From an uncultured Sutterella sp. (GTDB lineage: Bacteria; Pseudomonadota; Gammaproteobacteria; Burkholderiales; Burkholderiaceae_F), in NCBI GenBank assembly GCA_900546995.1, contig URFF01000057.1, positions 1-11,211 of the forward strand: 11,211 nt of DNA, written 5' to 3'. How positions within the stretch are numbered: the first letter of the stretch is position 1; each line of letters opens with the position of its first letter. The notes beneath the pieces are model-generated. The model was not told the origin of the DNA. It did not search any database and worked only from the letters and a program-made list of their open reading frames with translations. Shown here in pieces: positions 1 to 6,695 of this stretch. The translations under genes and the position numbers were made by a program.

Positions 1-362
1 TCATTGTCGCCACGGCAACCGGCTCAACGGCTTATGCCATGGCTGCAGGCGGCCCCATTTTGCATCCCTCGTTAAACGCCATGGTGTTGGTGCCGGTCGC
101 GCCTCACACGCTCACCAATCGCCCGATTGTGCTTCCCGGCTGCAGCACTGTGGAAATTTCCTTGATTGCTGCCAAAGAGGCGGCGGTTTACTGCGACATG
201 CAAGACTTCTTTTCCATGCAAATCGACGATGTGTTACGGATCACGTCTCTACCGGAAAGCTTTGTCTTATTGCATCCGCTAAACCACAACCACTACAAAA
301 CCTTGCAGCAAAAGCTTTACTGGAACTCCATGCCCAGTGCAAGCGCTGAGGAAAAACCTTAA
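1..362 (+). CDS. nadK: NAD kinase, C-terminal part (5' end outside window)
   Basis: This is the C-terminal portion of NAD kinase, which phosphorylates NAD to NADP in the cytoplasm using ATP or polyphosphate. The reading frame is open from base 3 with no start, so the gene begins upstream of the window. The first visible residues, ATATGSTAYAMAAGGPILHP, match the conserved NAD-kinase segment TPTGSTAYxxSAGGPI, and VPVAPHTLTNRPIVLP matches the following conserved block (xPHxLxxRPIV). The stop TAA is at 360-362. About 120 residues are visible of a protein normally near 290-300. recN starts 14 nt downstream, and nadK-recN is a gene pair widely conserved in Proteobacteria, so the two are probably co-transcribed. 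Identification is firm; only the N-terminal half is unseen. Confidence 0.95.
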   Translation, partial: IVATATGSTAYAMAAGGPILHPSLNAMVLVPVAPHTLTNRPIVLPGCSTVEISLIAAKEAAVYCDMQDFFSMQIDDVLRITSLPESFVLLHPLNHNHYKTLQQKLYWNSMPSASAEEKP

Positions 363-376
363 TTAAAGGGCACGCC

Positions 377-2056
377 ATGCTCACGCATCTCTCTTTAAAA
401 GACTTTGTGATCGTTCCTCACCTTTCGCTTGAAATTGAACCGGGATTGACGGTATTGACCGGTGAAACCGGTGCCGGTAAATCCATTTTGATTGATGCTT
501 TGGGCTTGGTACTGGGCGATCGGGCTGATACTGGGGTCATTCGAGAAGGGGCAAAGTCCACCGATATTTCCGCGATTTTTGAAGTCAGCGAAAAAATCAA
601 TGACTATCTCAAAGGTGAGGCCCTTGTCGCTGACGATGCCGATCTGATTGAAGAGACCGTCATTGTGCGCAGAACCATTGACCGAAGCGGTCGATCTCGA
701 GCATGGATTAACGGTATTAGTGTCACTGCTGCGCAGTTGCGAAACTTGGGCGAACAACTTTTAGATATCCACGGACAACATGCCCACCAATCACTTCTGA
801 AACTTTCCGGGCAGCTGAGTTTGTTAGACGAGTATGGGGCCTATCGCAAAGAGTTATGCGATGTTAAAGAAACCTTTAATGAATGGAAAGCGGCGGCCAC
901 ACAACTTGAGCAGGCAAAACTTAACGCCAAAAAGTTAGCCGACGAGGCTGAGCGATTGGCTTGGGTATACGAAGAACTCTCGGAAGTTGCCCCTAAAGAA
1001 AACGAATGGGAAGAGCTCAACAACGAACACCGTCGCCTCGCCAACGCTCATGACATTTTAGAGGAACTCGACACCGCGGCCGAAGAGCTTTCCCAGGCTG
1101 ACACAAGCGCCATTGACATTCTTTCCAAACACGCTTCGGCGCTTGAATCTTTGGCAACCGTGGATGATCGTCTCGGACAGATTGCCGCGCAGTTAAACGA
1201 ATCGCTTGCGATTGCTGAAGATGCGGTAAGGGAGTTGGAGCGCTACCGCGATCGAACCGATCTCGATGAAAGTCGTTTTGAAGAGGTGGATGCTAGGGTC
1301 TCGCTTTACTTTAACGCCGCACGTAAATTTCACGTGCTGCCGGAAACGCTTTATGAAAAACTCGCCGAAACCGAGAAAAAGTTAAAGGCCCTCCAAGAAA
1401 ATGCCGACCTTGAAGCGTTGCAAAAGGCCGAACGTGACGCATGGCAAATTTATAAAACAGCCGCCATGCGCCTTAGCCAACTTCGTCGCCAGACTGCCAA
1501 AGATTTAAGCCAAAAAGTCACCGACGCCATGCAGTCTTTAGCCATGAAGGGTGGCTCTTTTGAAGTGATTCTCAAAGATACGGAGCCTTCGGCGCTGGGG
1601 CTTGAACATTGCGAATTTCTGGTGGCAGGCCACACGGGTGTGACGCCCAGAGCGCTCACCAAAGTCGCCTCCGGCGGTGAACTCTCGCGCATCAGTTTGG
1701 CCATTGCGGTGATCACTTCATCGGCCACCCCAGTCGATACGTTGATTTTTGATGAAGTCGACTCGGGTATCAGCGGAGCGGTAGCCGATGTTGTCGGGAA
1801 ACTTTTGAAAACCCTTTCGTTAAAGCGCCAGGTGCTTTGCGTGACCCACCTGCCACAAGTCGCAGCCTATGGGAAAAACCACCTTCACGTAAGTAAAGCT
1901 GAAGAAAACGCGACAACGGTCAGCCACGTTAACGCATTGACTGAAAATGGGCGCATTCAAGAACTCGCCCGCATGTTAGGCGGCGAGCACGTCACGGAAA
2001 AAGCGCTCGAGAACGCAAAAGAACTCTTACAGATAGCTCAAAAAGCCGAACATTAA
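377..2056 (+). CDS. recN: DNA repair protein RecN
   Basis: RecN is an SMC-like ATPase that acts on double-strand breaks in recombinational repair, in the cytoplasm at the nucleoid. The 559-residue length equals the usual family size (about 550-560). Visible elements in order are the Walker A GETGAGKS (residues 29-36), a long Glu/Ala/Lys-rich coiled-coil middle (roughly 150-390), the ABC signature ASGGELS (431-437), Walker B with LIFDEVDSG (D459, E460), and the switch histidine in VTHLPQVAA (H491). ATG 377 is preceded by AAAGGG about 7 nt upstream, a suitable ribosome binding site. It follows nadK by 14 nt. Enteric recN genes carry LexA boxes, but I see no CTGT-N8-ACAG site in the short nadK-recN gap or the adjacent nadK end, so any SOS control would lie elsewhere. 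Identification is certain from the motifs and context. Confidence 0.97.
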   Translation: MLTHLSLKDFVIVPHLSLEIEPGLTVLTGETGAGKSILIDALGLVLGDRADTGVIREGAKSTDISAIFEVSEKINDYLKGEALVADDADLIEETVIVRRTIDRSGRSRAWINGISVTAAQLRNLGEQLLDIHGQHAHQSLLKLSGQLSLLDEYGAYRKELCDVKETFNEWKAAATQLEQAKLNAKKLADEAERLAWVYEELSEVAPKENEWEELNNEHRRLANAHDILEELDTAAEELSQADTSAIDILSKHASALESLATVDDRLGQIAAQLNESLAIAEDAVRELERYRDRTDLDESRFEEVDARVSLYFNAARKFHVLPETLYEKLAETEKKLKALQENADLEALQKAERDAWQIYKTAAMRLSQLRRQTAKDLSQKVTDAMQSLAMKGGSFEVILKDTEPSALGLEHCEFLVAGHTGVTPRALTKVASGGELSRISLAIAVITSSATPVDTLIFDEVDSGISGAVADVVGKLLKTLSLKRQVLCVTHLPQVAAYGKNHLHVSKAEENATTVSHVNALTENGRIQELARMLGGEHVTEKALENAKELLQIAQKAEH

Positions 2057-2058
2057 AG

Positions 2059-2080
2059 AAGGCGGCTCACAGGCCGCCTT
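2059..2080. terminator. Hairpin between convergent recN and fur
   Basis: A perfect 8-bp stem (AAGGCGGC at 2059-2066, GCCGCCTT at 2073-2080) encloses a 6-nt loop, in the 47-nt gap between the recN stop and the fur stop. On the minus strand the stem runs into TTCTTTAA, a modest U-rich tail suited to ending fur. On the plus strand it is followed by ATCCAAAACA, which has no U-tract, so it is a weak candidate for ending recN. Confidence 0.6.
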
Positions 2081-2103
2081 ATCCAAAACAGATTCTAAAA
2101 AAA

Positions 2104-2577
2104 TCAGACTGACTTTGGCGCTTGCTGCGACTTTTGTTGATTCTTCTCGCGGCATTCTTTACAAATACCGTAAAGGCAAAGCGTGTGATGCTCTAACGTA
2201 AAACCGTAACGATCAGCAATTTCTTGCTGACGACGCTCGATTTCCACATCCACAAACTCTTCCACTTTGCCGCATTGCAAACAAACCAAGTGATCGTGAT
2301 GCTCCGGTTCACCAAGTTCATAGGTGGCGCTATCGGACTCAAAGTGATGACGACGTAAAATGCCGGCGACTTCGAATTGAGAGAGCACACGATAAACCGT
2401 TGCCAAACCGACGTCTTCACCCACGTCTCTGAGCATTGAAAACACTTGATCTGCCGTTAAGTGCCGTTGCCCTTCCGAGGCCGCTTTTTGAAAGATATCC
2501 AAAATGCGTAGCCGAGGCATCGTTGCCTTAAGTCCCAAACTTTTCAGATCACTCGAGTCGTACTTCAATTCATCCAC
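2104..2577 (-). CDS. fur: Ferric uptake regulator Fur
   Basis: Fur is the dimeric iron-responsive DNA-binding repressor of iron-uptake genes. The winged-helix part contains GLKATMPRLRILDIF (15-29) and the recognition segment GLATVYRVLSQF (57-68). Metal-binding features follow: the EHHDH cluster (92-96), the CLQC pair (C99, C102) and a second cysteine pair, CKEC (C139, C142). The frame opens with GTG at 2575-2577, just after an in-frame stop, but AAAG abuts that GTG with no spacing. The TTG at codon 4 (2566-2568) has AAAGGTGG five bases upstream and would give an N-terminus aligned residue for residue in length with E. coli Fur, so it may be the true start. Fur normally borders bamE in betaproteobacteria; here a thioredoxin-like gene lies between them. 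No clear Fur box was found upstream. Confidence 0.96.
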   Translation of the reverse strand: MDELKYDSSDLKSLGLKATMPRLRILDIFQKAASEGQRHLTADQVFSMLRDVGEDVGLATVYRVLSQFEVAGILRRHHFESDSATYELGEPEHHDHLVCLQCGKVEEFVDVEIERRQQEIADRYGFTLEHHTLCLYGICKECREKNQQKSQQAPKSV

Positions 2578-2637
2578 CTTTACTGAAGCTGACCGTCAAC
2601 GACACAAACGGCAGCGTGAGCGTCAATAACGTTTCGT

Positions 2638-2646
2638 ATATTATCA
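2638..2646 (-). promoter_or_regulatory. Candidate extended -10 promoter for fur
   Basis: On the minus strand the string TGATAATAT (an extended -10, TG-n-TAATAT) lies about 60 nt upstream of the fur start region. The hexamer 17 nt further upstream (TGATCG) is a poor -35, as expected if the extended -10 carries recognition. This is a sequence match only and rests on visual inspection. Confidence 0.35.
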
Positions 2647-2650
2647 TGCG

Positions 2651-2686
2651 GGCAAAGCTGCGATCAGCTTTGCCTCAAGTTTTTTT
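2651..2686 (+). terminator. Strong rho-independent terminator reading on the plus strand
   Basis: A perfect 10-bp stem (GGCAAAGCTG at 2651-2660, CAGCTTTGCC at 2665-2674) with a 4-nt loop is followed by TCAAG and seven T residues (2680-2686). This is intrinsic-terminator architecture for plus-strand transcription, yet both flanking genes (fur and the thioredoxin-like gene) are on the minus strand. On the minus strand the hairpin has no U-tract after it, though it could still shape the 3' end of the upstream minus-strand gene. Confidence 0.7.
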
Positions 2687-2711
2687 GTTAACCTTCGCAA
2701 CCAAACAATGG

Positions 2712-3299
2712 TTAAAGTTCAAATAAAACCTTAAGCTCCTCAACCGTCAGTCGCTCATCAAACGGCAAATACTGACCTTTCGAATTTTTAAAGACACCGT
2801 ACGGTACCGCACGACATCCCGCCCGACGATGTAATTTGGTATTCACCCAAACCTTGTCACGGACCTCAACGGGTAAATCCTCCACCTTGCCGTAACGAAT
2901 CCCCCGAAATTCAAGATCGCTAAAGTGCTCAAAATGCTCGTTAAGTTTCGCAAGCGGATCCTTGTCAATCAATATGGTTGTGGCTTGAGGTTCCGAATGG
3001 ATGTTCATAAACGAAATCGGACAAAAGACGAACTCGATTTTGTCCAAAAAAGGTTCCAACTTCCGGTGAAGATGCCAACAGTCTCGGCACTGGGTATCGA
3101 AAGCAACATAGGCTTTCGGGCGCCCCGCGGGTCCCTTTGATGAAATGCCGGTTGCCTCTTTTTCAAACGACTCGAACATTTTCTTTCCGTCCCAAATCAC
3201 CGGAACGTTGGCCGGTTCAGCATGAGCTACAGGTAAAACCGCTGAAAATAAAAGCGCAAAACCCGCTCCGAGTGAATGGCGACGCGAGAAAGACAACAT
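2712..3299 (-). CDS. Exported thioredoxin-fold protein, DsbC/DsbG-like
   Basis: This is a predicted periplasmic thiol:disulfide oxidoreductase of the thioredoxin fold, 195 residues. The ATG at 3297-3299 is chosen because AGGAGA lies about 5 nt upstream; an in-frame ATG 69 nt earlier has no ribosome binding site and would put residues ahead of the signal peptide. Residues 1-27 form a signal peptide: SRRHSL n-region, hydrophobic core, then the VAHA cleavage site. The paired arginines resemble a Tat motif but lack the usual Phe. The active-site candidate is C71-R-D-C74 after VAFDTQ, typical of a beta-strand leading into CxxC. The cis-proline candidate is P166 in CRAVPYGVF. Two other cysteines (C93, C162) are present. 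CRDC is not one of the classic Dsb dipeptides and the N-terminal dimerisation domain of DsbC/G appears much reduced, so the exact role (isomerase, reductase, other) is open. Confidence 0.75.
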   Translation of the reverse strand: MLSFSRRHSLGAGFALLFSAVLPVAHAEPANVPVIWDGKKMFESFEKEATGISSKGPAGRPKAYVAFDTQCRDCWHLHRKLEPFLDKIEFVFCPISFMNIHSEPQATTILIDKDPLAKLNEHFEHFSDLEFRGIRYGKVEDLPVEVRDKVWVNTKLHRRAGCRAVPYGVFKNSKGQYLPFDERLTVEELKVLFEL

Positions 3300-3395
3300 G
3301 GCACTCTCCTGATGAATACAACGTAAAATTGAAAAATTTGGCGCAATGTTAGGCGCAAGCGCTGACATTAGTTTATCATTACGGGGTTATGAAGT

Positions 3396-3423
3396 AACTC
3401 AACTAGATGAGATGAGTTGAGTT
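3396..3423. repeat. 9-bp inverted repeat in the divergent intergenic region
   Basis: AACTCAACT (3396-3404) and AGTTGAGTT (3415-3423) form a perfect 9-bp dyad around a 10-nt spacer. It lies between the divergently transcribed thioredoxin-like gene and bamE, with no U-tract after it on either strand, so it looks more like a protein-binding dyad or a leader hairpin than a terminator. On the minus strand its left arm offers TTGAGT as a possible -35 for the thioredoxin-like gene, 18 nt from a TGATAA -10-like string; this pairing is tentative. Confidence 0.55.
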
Positions 3424-3486
3424 TGTCGTGCGCCTTTTGGGTTTTCAATACACTCGCGCAAAAATTTCGACTGTTTTGATGTACGT

Positions 3487-3999
3487 ATGATTAAAAAATG
3501 TGTACTGATCGGCTCCATGGGTGCCGCTCTTTGTCTGACGGGCTGTGCCCAAATCGAATCTCAATGGGATTCGTTTACGGATTGGTTCCAACCGACCGAA
3601 GCCATCACGTCCTTTATTAATCCCTATCGTCCCGATATGCACCAAGGTAATTTGGTCACCAAAGAAATGGTCGATCAGTTGCACATCGGTATGACACAGT
3701 TGCAGGTCCAATTCTTGTTGGGCGTGCCGCTTTTGCGCGATATGTTCCACCAAAACCGCTGGGATTATGTCTATTATATGAACCCGCGCTTCGGTGATAT
3801 TGAACGGCGTCGTCTGACGGTTTATTTTGATGAGACGGGACGACTTTCCCGCTACGAATTCAACCCGTTGCCAAGCGAAACCCAAGCCGACCAGATGATT
3901 CTGGGCAACGATGAAGTCTTCCAAGGCGATGAGTCCCAAATGACTGTCATCGACGCGGAAAAGAAAGCACAAGAAGATGTGGAGCAGAACGCTCTTTAA
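3487..3999 (+). CDS. bamE: Outer membrane protein assembly factor BamE (OmlA/SmpA)
   Basis: BamE is a small outer-membrane lipoprotein of the BAM complex that inserts beta-barrel proteins. The N-terminus has a lysine-containing n-region, a hydrophobic stretch and the lipobox LTGC with lipidated Cys20. The family hallmark YRPDMHQGN spans residues 47-55, followed by the VGMTQxQV-like segment IGMTQLQVQFLLGVPLL and a tryptophan-containing strand (RWDYVYYM). The C-terminal tail from about residue 135 is acidic and probably disordered, making the protein (170 residues) longer than the 113-residue E. coli version. ATG 3487 has no obvious Shine-Dalgarno sequence, but the signal peptide fits this start well. 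The stop is 24 nt from the next start, so bamE probably leads an operon with the zapB-like gene and zapA. Assignment is secure. Confidence 0.95.
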   Translation: MIKKCVLIGSMGAALCLTGCAQIESQWDSFTDWFQPTEAITSFINPYRPDMHQGNLVTKEMVDQLHIGMTQLQVQFLLGVPLLRDMFHQNRWDYVYYMNPRFGDIERRRLTVYFDETGRLSRYEFNPLPSETQADQMILGNDEVFQGDESQMTVIDAEKKAQEDVEQNAL

Positions 4000-4023
4000 T
4001 TGTCCGAAAGGAATGGTACTAAG

Positions 4024-4257
4024 ATGCAACAACAGCTTGAACTTTTAGCCGATCGCGTTCGCGCACTGATTCAAGAAGTCAACGATCTTCGCGAACAAAA
4101 CAAGGAATTGCAGGCCATCATCGCTCAAAAAGATGAAAATGCAGGTTTAACGAAGGCCGAAACACAAGAAGCCATTGAACGCCTCGATGCGCTCATCCGT
4201 TCCATTGAAAAGACCCAACAAACGGTTGATAACGACGCCCCGACGATGACTTTCTAA
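4024..4257 (+). CDS. ZapB-like coiled-coil protein
   Basis: This is a 77-residue, almost entirely helical coiled-coil protein with heptad-like Leu/Ile spacing from MQQQLELLADRVRALI onward and many Glu/Gln/Lys residues. The size, coiled-coil character and position directly upstream of zapA match the ZapB-like small proteins (TIGR02449-type) found next to zapA in beta- and gammaproteobacteria. ZapB links FtsZ-bound ZapA to the Z-ring periphery, so a division-ring role is inferred. The ATG at 4024 is preferred: AAAGGA lies about 12 nt upstream, whereas the TTG at 4000 directly abuts the bamE stop and lacks a ribosome binding site. The gap to the zapA ATG is 17 nt, supporting co-transcription. 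Similarity among coiled coils is weak evidence, so the name rests mainly on context. Confidence 0.75.
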   Translation: MQQQLELLADRVRALIQEVNDLREQNKELQAIIAQKDENAGLTKAETQEAIERLDALIRSIEKTQQTVDNDAPTMTF

Positions 4258-4274
4258 TCAGAGAGTGATTGACT

Positions 4275-4610
4275 ATGGCTGTGCGAAATACACTGACTTT
4301 AACGATCATGGGGCGGGATTACCGCTTGGCGGTCGCCCCTGAAGAAGAAGCTAACCTCAAAGCCTGCGCTGAGTTGGTTCAGCGTCATATGCAGGAAATC
4401 CATCAACCCGGGAAAGTCTTTTCCCCGGACTCGGTGGCTGTGTTAGCTGCCTTGCGCATTGCTTACGAAAATCTGGTCCAACGCCAGGCCGTCGAAGAAA
4501 TGAAGCGGGCGGTTGAAGAAATGAACCGCTCGAAATCGGAAGTGGATTCTTTGATCGCTTTGTGTGATAACACCCTTGCCGGTGAAAACCAAGACAATCA
4601 GCCTGCTTAA
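4275..4610 (+). CDS. zapA: Cell division protein ZapA
   Basis: ZapA binds FtsZ and cross-links protofilaments in the cytoplasmic Z-ring. The N-terminal globular part shows the expected TLTIMGRDYRLAV strand pair and the segment EEEANLKACAELVQRHM. The central FSPDSVAVLAALRIAYENL matches the conserved region before the long C-terminal dimerisation coiled coil (VEEMKRAVEEMNRSKSEV). The 111-residue length is typical. ATG 4275 is chosen over TTG 4269 because GAGAG lies about 9 nt upstream of the ATG and MAVRNTLTL resembles other ZapA starts. It follows the ZapB-like gene by 17 nt and ends just before a terminator. In many Proteobacteria the 6S RNA gene follows zapA, but here only 54 nt separate it from the convergent mnmC, leaving no room. 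Confidence 0.93.
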   Translation: MAVRNTLTLTIMGRDYRLAVAPEEEANLKACAELVQRHMQEIHQPGKVFSPDSVAVLAALRIAYENLVQRQAVEEMKRAVEEMNRSKSEVDSLIALCDNTLAGENQDNQPA

Positions 4611-4631
4611 TTTCTTAGAAGACTCGACAAG

Positions 4632-4655
4632 ACGCCGCACACGCGGCGTTTTGTT
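4632..4655 (+). terminator. Terminator after zapA
   Basis: A 7-bp GC-rich stem (ACGCCGC at 4632-4638, GCGGCGT at 4643-4649) with an ACAC loop is followed by TTTGTT. It lies 21 nt after the zapA stop and probably ends the bamE-zapB-zapA unit. The same hairpin is 10 nt beyond the mnmC stop on the other strand, where the tail (CTTGTCG) is weaker, so it may serve both convergent genes. Confidence 0.8.
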
Positions 4656-4664
4656 AGCTGTCTT

Positions 4665-6599
4665 TTACTTTCCTTTTAACCATCGTACGATGGCTCTTGT
4701 CGATCCGATTCCTTTCAAGAGTGATTTCTCCGCTGGCACCGGACTTCCCGTCATCAAAGCGCCCAAAATTTGGCTTGTTCTCGTTGTCATGGATACGCCT
4801 CTGGAACCAAAACCACAATGAAGCCAAAGCCCTTGTCGATCCAAAGAGGAATCCTCATCGTATTGAGAGGGATTTTTCTTCCAACGATTAAGCCATGCCT
4901 CTTCATCGCAGACCTGACCGATGTAAGGTAAACGCCCCATCCCCGCAGCCCTTTGACCGTAATAGGCTCCGGTGACAACAACCGCAGTCTCATGCAAGAG
5001 TAAACGGTCCAGTTTGGCAAGATTTTCCTCATGGGCTCGTATTTCTGTCCAAGGTCCTGTCCGAGCTAATTCATACGTCGCTCCCACCCCACAGTAACCA
5101 TCGGACATTTTCGCAATGTAGCCTTCACCACTAACTGGAATCTTTAACCCGAATAAATCGGTATCCCGCAATAACGTAATGCGTCCCGGAAGATTGTCAA
5201 ATGCCAAATAATTCATTTGCAACAAACGCTGGGCATCCCCAGCATTGGCTAACACAATATGGCTTGCTTCATCCAAAAGTTCACCGAACTGACCGTAAAG
5301 CTGCCAGTGCCCTTCATGACGCGCAAGACGTTCAACCCGCGTGTTACCTCGATAAGGGACTTGGCTAGCGCTCATCAACGCCCGACAAAAAGCGCCGGCT
5401 CGTACCATACCGGCTTCAGGAAATAGCCAACCGCCCCGCTTTAAGTCAATGCCAGCTGCCTCACTGGCTTCCTTAGCCGATAAAAAGTGGGCATAGCTTT
5501 CTGGCAATGCAAAAGGTTGTGAATGGCTGTAAGCCTCTTGCCATTCGGTAAAGATGCCGTCACTATGGGCCATCTGCAAACATCCTTTCCGAACCGATAG
5601 TGTCTGCCCTTGTGCTTCGAGTTCATCCAGGCGCTGACACGTCGCAAGAAACCCTTCACGGGATAGCCGTGACAAAAAATTATCATCGCGACTAAAGTGC
5701 GGGTGCAAAATGGCCCAAGACAACGCACTCGCTCCAAACCCCGGCACAGCTCCCTCATCAATCACCCGCACGGGAAGCCCTCGACGGGATAATTCAAAAG
5801 CGGCGTTACTACCCGCCAAGCCTCCTCCGATGACAATGACATCCCCATCAATAGCATCCATCCGGACATGCGACCTTGAAGCTTTCATGACACCGAAAAG
5901 ACGCTCGGATTTAGCACCAAACCCTGGGCGTTTTTCCAGAGAAAAGCCTGCTCTCGTCAGTGTCGCGCGGACCGCTCCGGCCGTACACCAAGTGGTCACG
6001 GTGGCCCCTTCTTTGGCATAGCGGGCGAGCGTCATCAAAAGTCGCGGCTCCCACATTTGTGGATTTTTCGAGGGTGAGAATCCATCCAAAAACAGTGTGT
6101 CGTAATTTAGATGCAATTCCGAGGCGATCTTTCTCGCATCATGGAAAATGAGTGTGAGGCGCACCCGAGCTTCGTTAAATTCCAACACATGAAATCCGGG
6201 TAAAGGTTCTGGCCATAACGCTGCAAGCTCTTTAGCCAGATCTCGCACCTCTGGTGCCGCATAACGCTCGATTTCTTCAGCACTGGCGGGGAATCGTTCA
6301 ATGCTGACATAGTCCAGAAATTCCGATCGATTCGGGTCGTCGCGCCACGCTTTTAATGTCGCCAAAAAATTGGTCCCAAGCCCAAAACCGTTTTCCAAAA
6401 TACAAAATCGCTTTTTATTAGCCCAACGTGAGGCAATCTCACCTTGAGCCAAAAACACAGCGCATGCTTGGCCATAAGCACCGCTTCGTGTCGCATAAAT
6501 GTCACCAAAAACCGGGGAATACGGTTTACCGTCCACGAGCTCAATTTGAGCCCGGAAAATCTCACGGGGTAGGGCTGGAGGTGTAATGAGATCAACCAT
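4665..6599 (-). CDS. mnmC: Bifunctional tRNA 5-methylaminomethyl-2-thiouridine synthase MnmC
   Basis: MnmC completes mnm5(s2)U at the wobble position of certain tRNAs. Its FAD domain removes the carboxymethyl group from cmnm5U and its SAM domain methylates the resulting amine. Both halves are intact. The N-terminal methyltransferase (about 1-245) has the SAM-binding ENGFGLGTNF (69-78), the catalytic-type segment LDGFSPSKNPQMW (171-183) and TWCTAGAVRATLTRAGF. The C-terminal oxidase begins with the dinucleotide-binding motif VIVIGGGLAG (G258-G263) and ends with LHCGFGSRGVSM-type FAD contacts. The length of 644 residues is close to the 668 of E. coli. The ATG at 6597-6599 has a weak AAAGA upstream. 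It is divergent from the beta-lactamase gene across 96 nt and convergent with zapA. Identification is certain. Confidence 0.96.
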   Translation of the reverse strand: MVDLITPPALPREIFRAQIELVDGKPYSPVFGDIYATRSGAYGQACAVFLAQGEIASRWANKKRFCILENGFGLGTNFLATLKAWRDDPNRSEFLDYVSIERFPASAEEIERYAAPEVRDLAKELAALWPEPLPGFHVLEFNEARVRLTLIFHDARKIASELHLNYDTLFLDGFSPSKNPQMWEPRLLMTLARYAKEGATVTTWCTAGAVRATLTRAGFSLEKRPGFGAKSERLFGVMKASRSHVRMDAIDGDVIVIGGGLAGSNAAFELSRRGLPVRVIDEGAVPGFGASALSWAILHPHFSRDDNFLSRLSREGFLATCQRLDELEAQGQTLSVRKGCLQMAHSDGIFTEWQEAYSHSQPFALPESYAHFLSAKEASEAAGIDLKRGGWLFPEAGMVRAGAFCRALMSASQVPYRGNTRVERLARHEGHWQLYGQFGELLDEASHIVLANAGDAQRLLQMNYLAFDNLPGRITLLRDTDLFGLKIPVSGEGYIAKMSDGYCGVGATYELARTGPWTEIRAHEENLAKLDRLLLHETAVVVTGAYYGQRAAGMGRLPYIGQVCDEEAWLNRWKKNPSQYDEDSSLDRQGLWLHCGFGSRGVSMTTRTSQILGALMTGSPVPAEKSLLKGIGSTRAIVRWLKGK

Positions 6600-6656
6600 G
6601 ATGTTCTTTAAATGTCTAGCGAAATTTTAGCCTGACTTCTATTTGCTTTTCGCCTT

Positions 6657-6662
6657 TAAAAT
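6657..6662 (+). promoter_or_regulatory. Candidate -10 for the beta-lactamase gene
   Basis: TAAAAT at 6657-6662 would place a transcript start about 27 nt before the ATG at 6696. Upstream, CTGACT or TGACTT (6632-6638) is an imperfect -35 at 18-19 nt spacing. A second TAAAAT, on the minus strand at 6624-6629, could serve mnmC. Both are visual matches in an AT-rich 96-nt gap. No divergent ampR-type regulator gene is adjacent. Confidence 0.35.
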
Positions 6663-6695
6663 ATCACGTATCTTCATTTTTAAAAAGAACAAGCC

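Noticed and set aside
340..376. LexA (SOS) box in front of recN
   Set aside because: No CTGT-N8-ACAG or close variant was found between the end of nadK and the recN start.
3300..3368. N-terminal extension of the thioredoxin-like protein from the ATG at 3366-3368
   Set aside because: It has no ribosome binding site and would place 23 residues ahead of a normal signal peptide; ATG 3299 has AGGAGA upstream.
4000..4023. TTG at 4000 as the start of the ZapB-like protein
   Set aside because: It directly abuts the bamE stop without a ribosome binding site; ATG 4024 has AAAGGA upstream and gives a clean coiled-coil start.
4611..4664. Possible 6S RNA (ssrS) gene downstream of zapA
   Set aside because: The gap to the convergent mnmC is only 54 nt and is filled by a terminator; 6S RNA needs about 180 nt.
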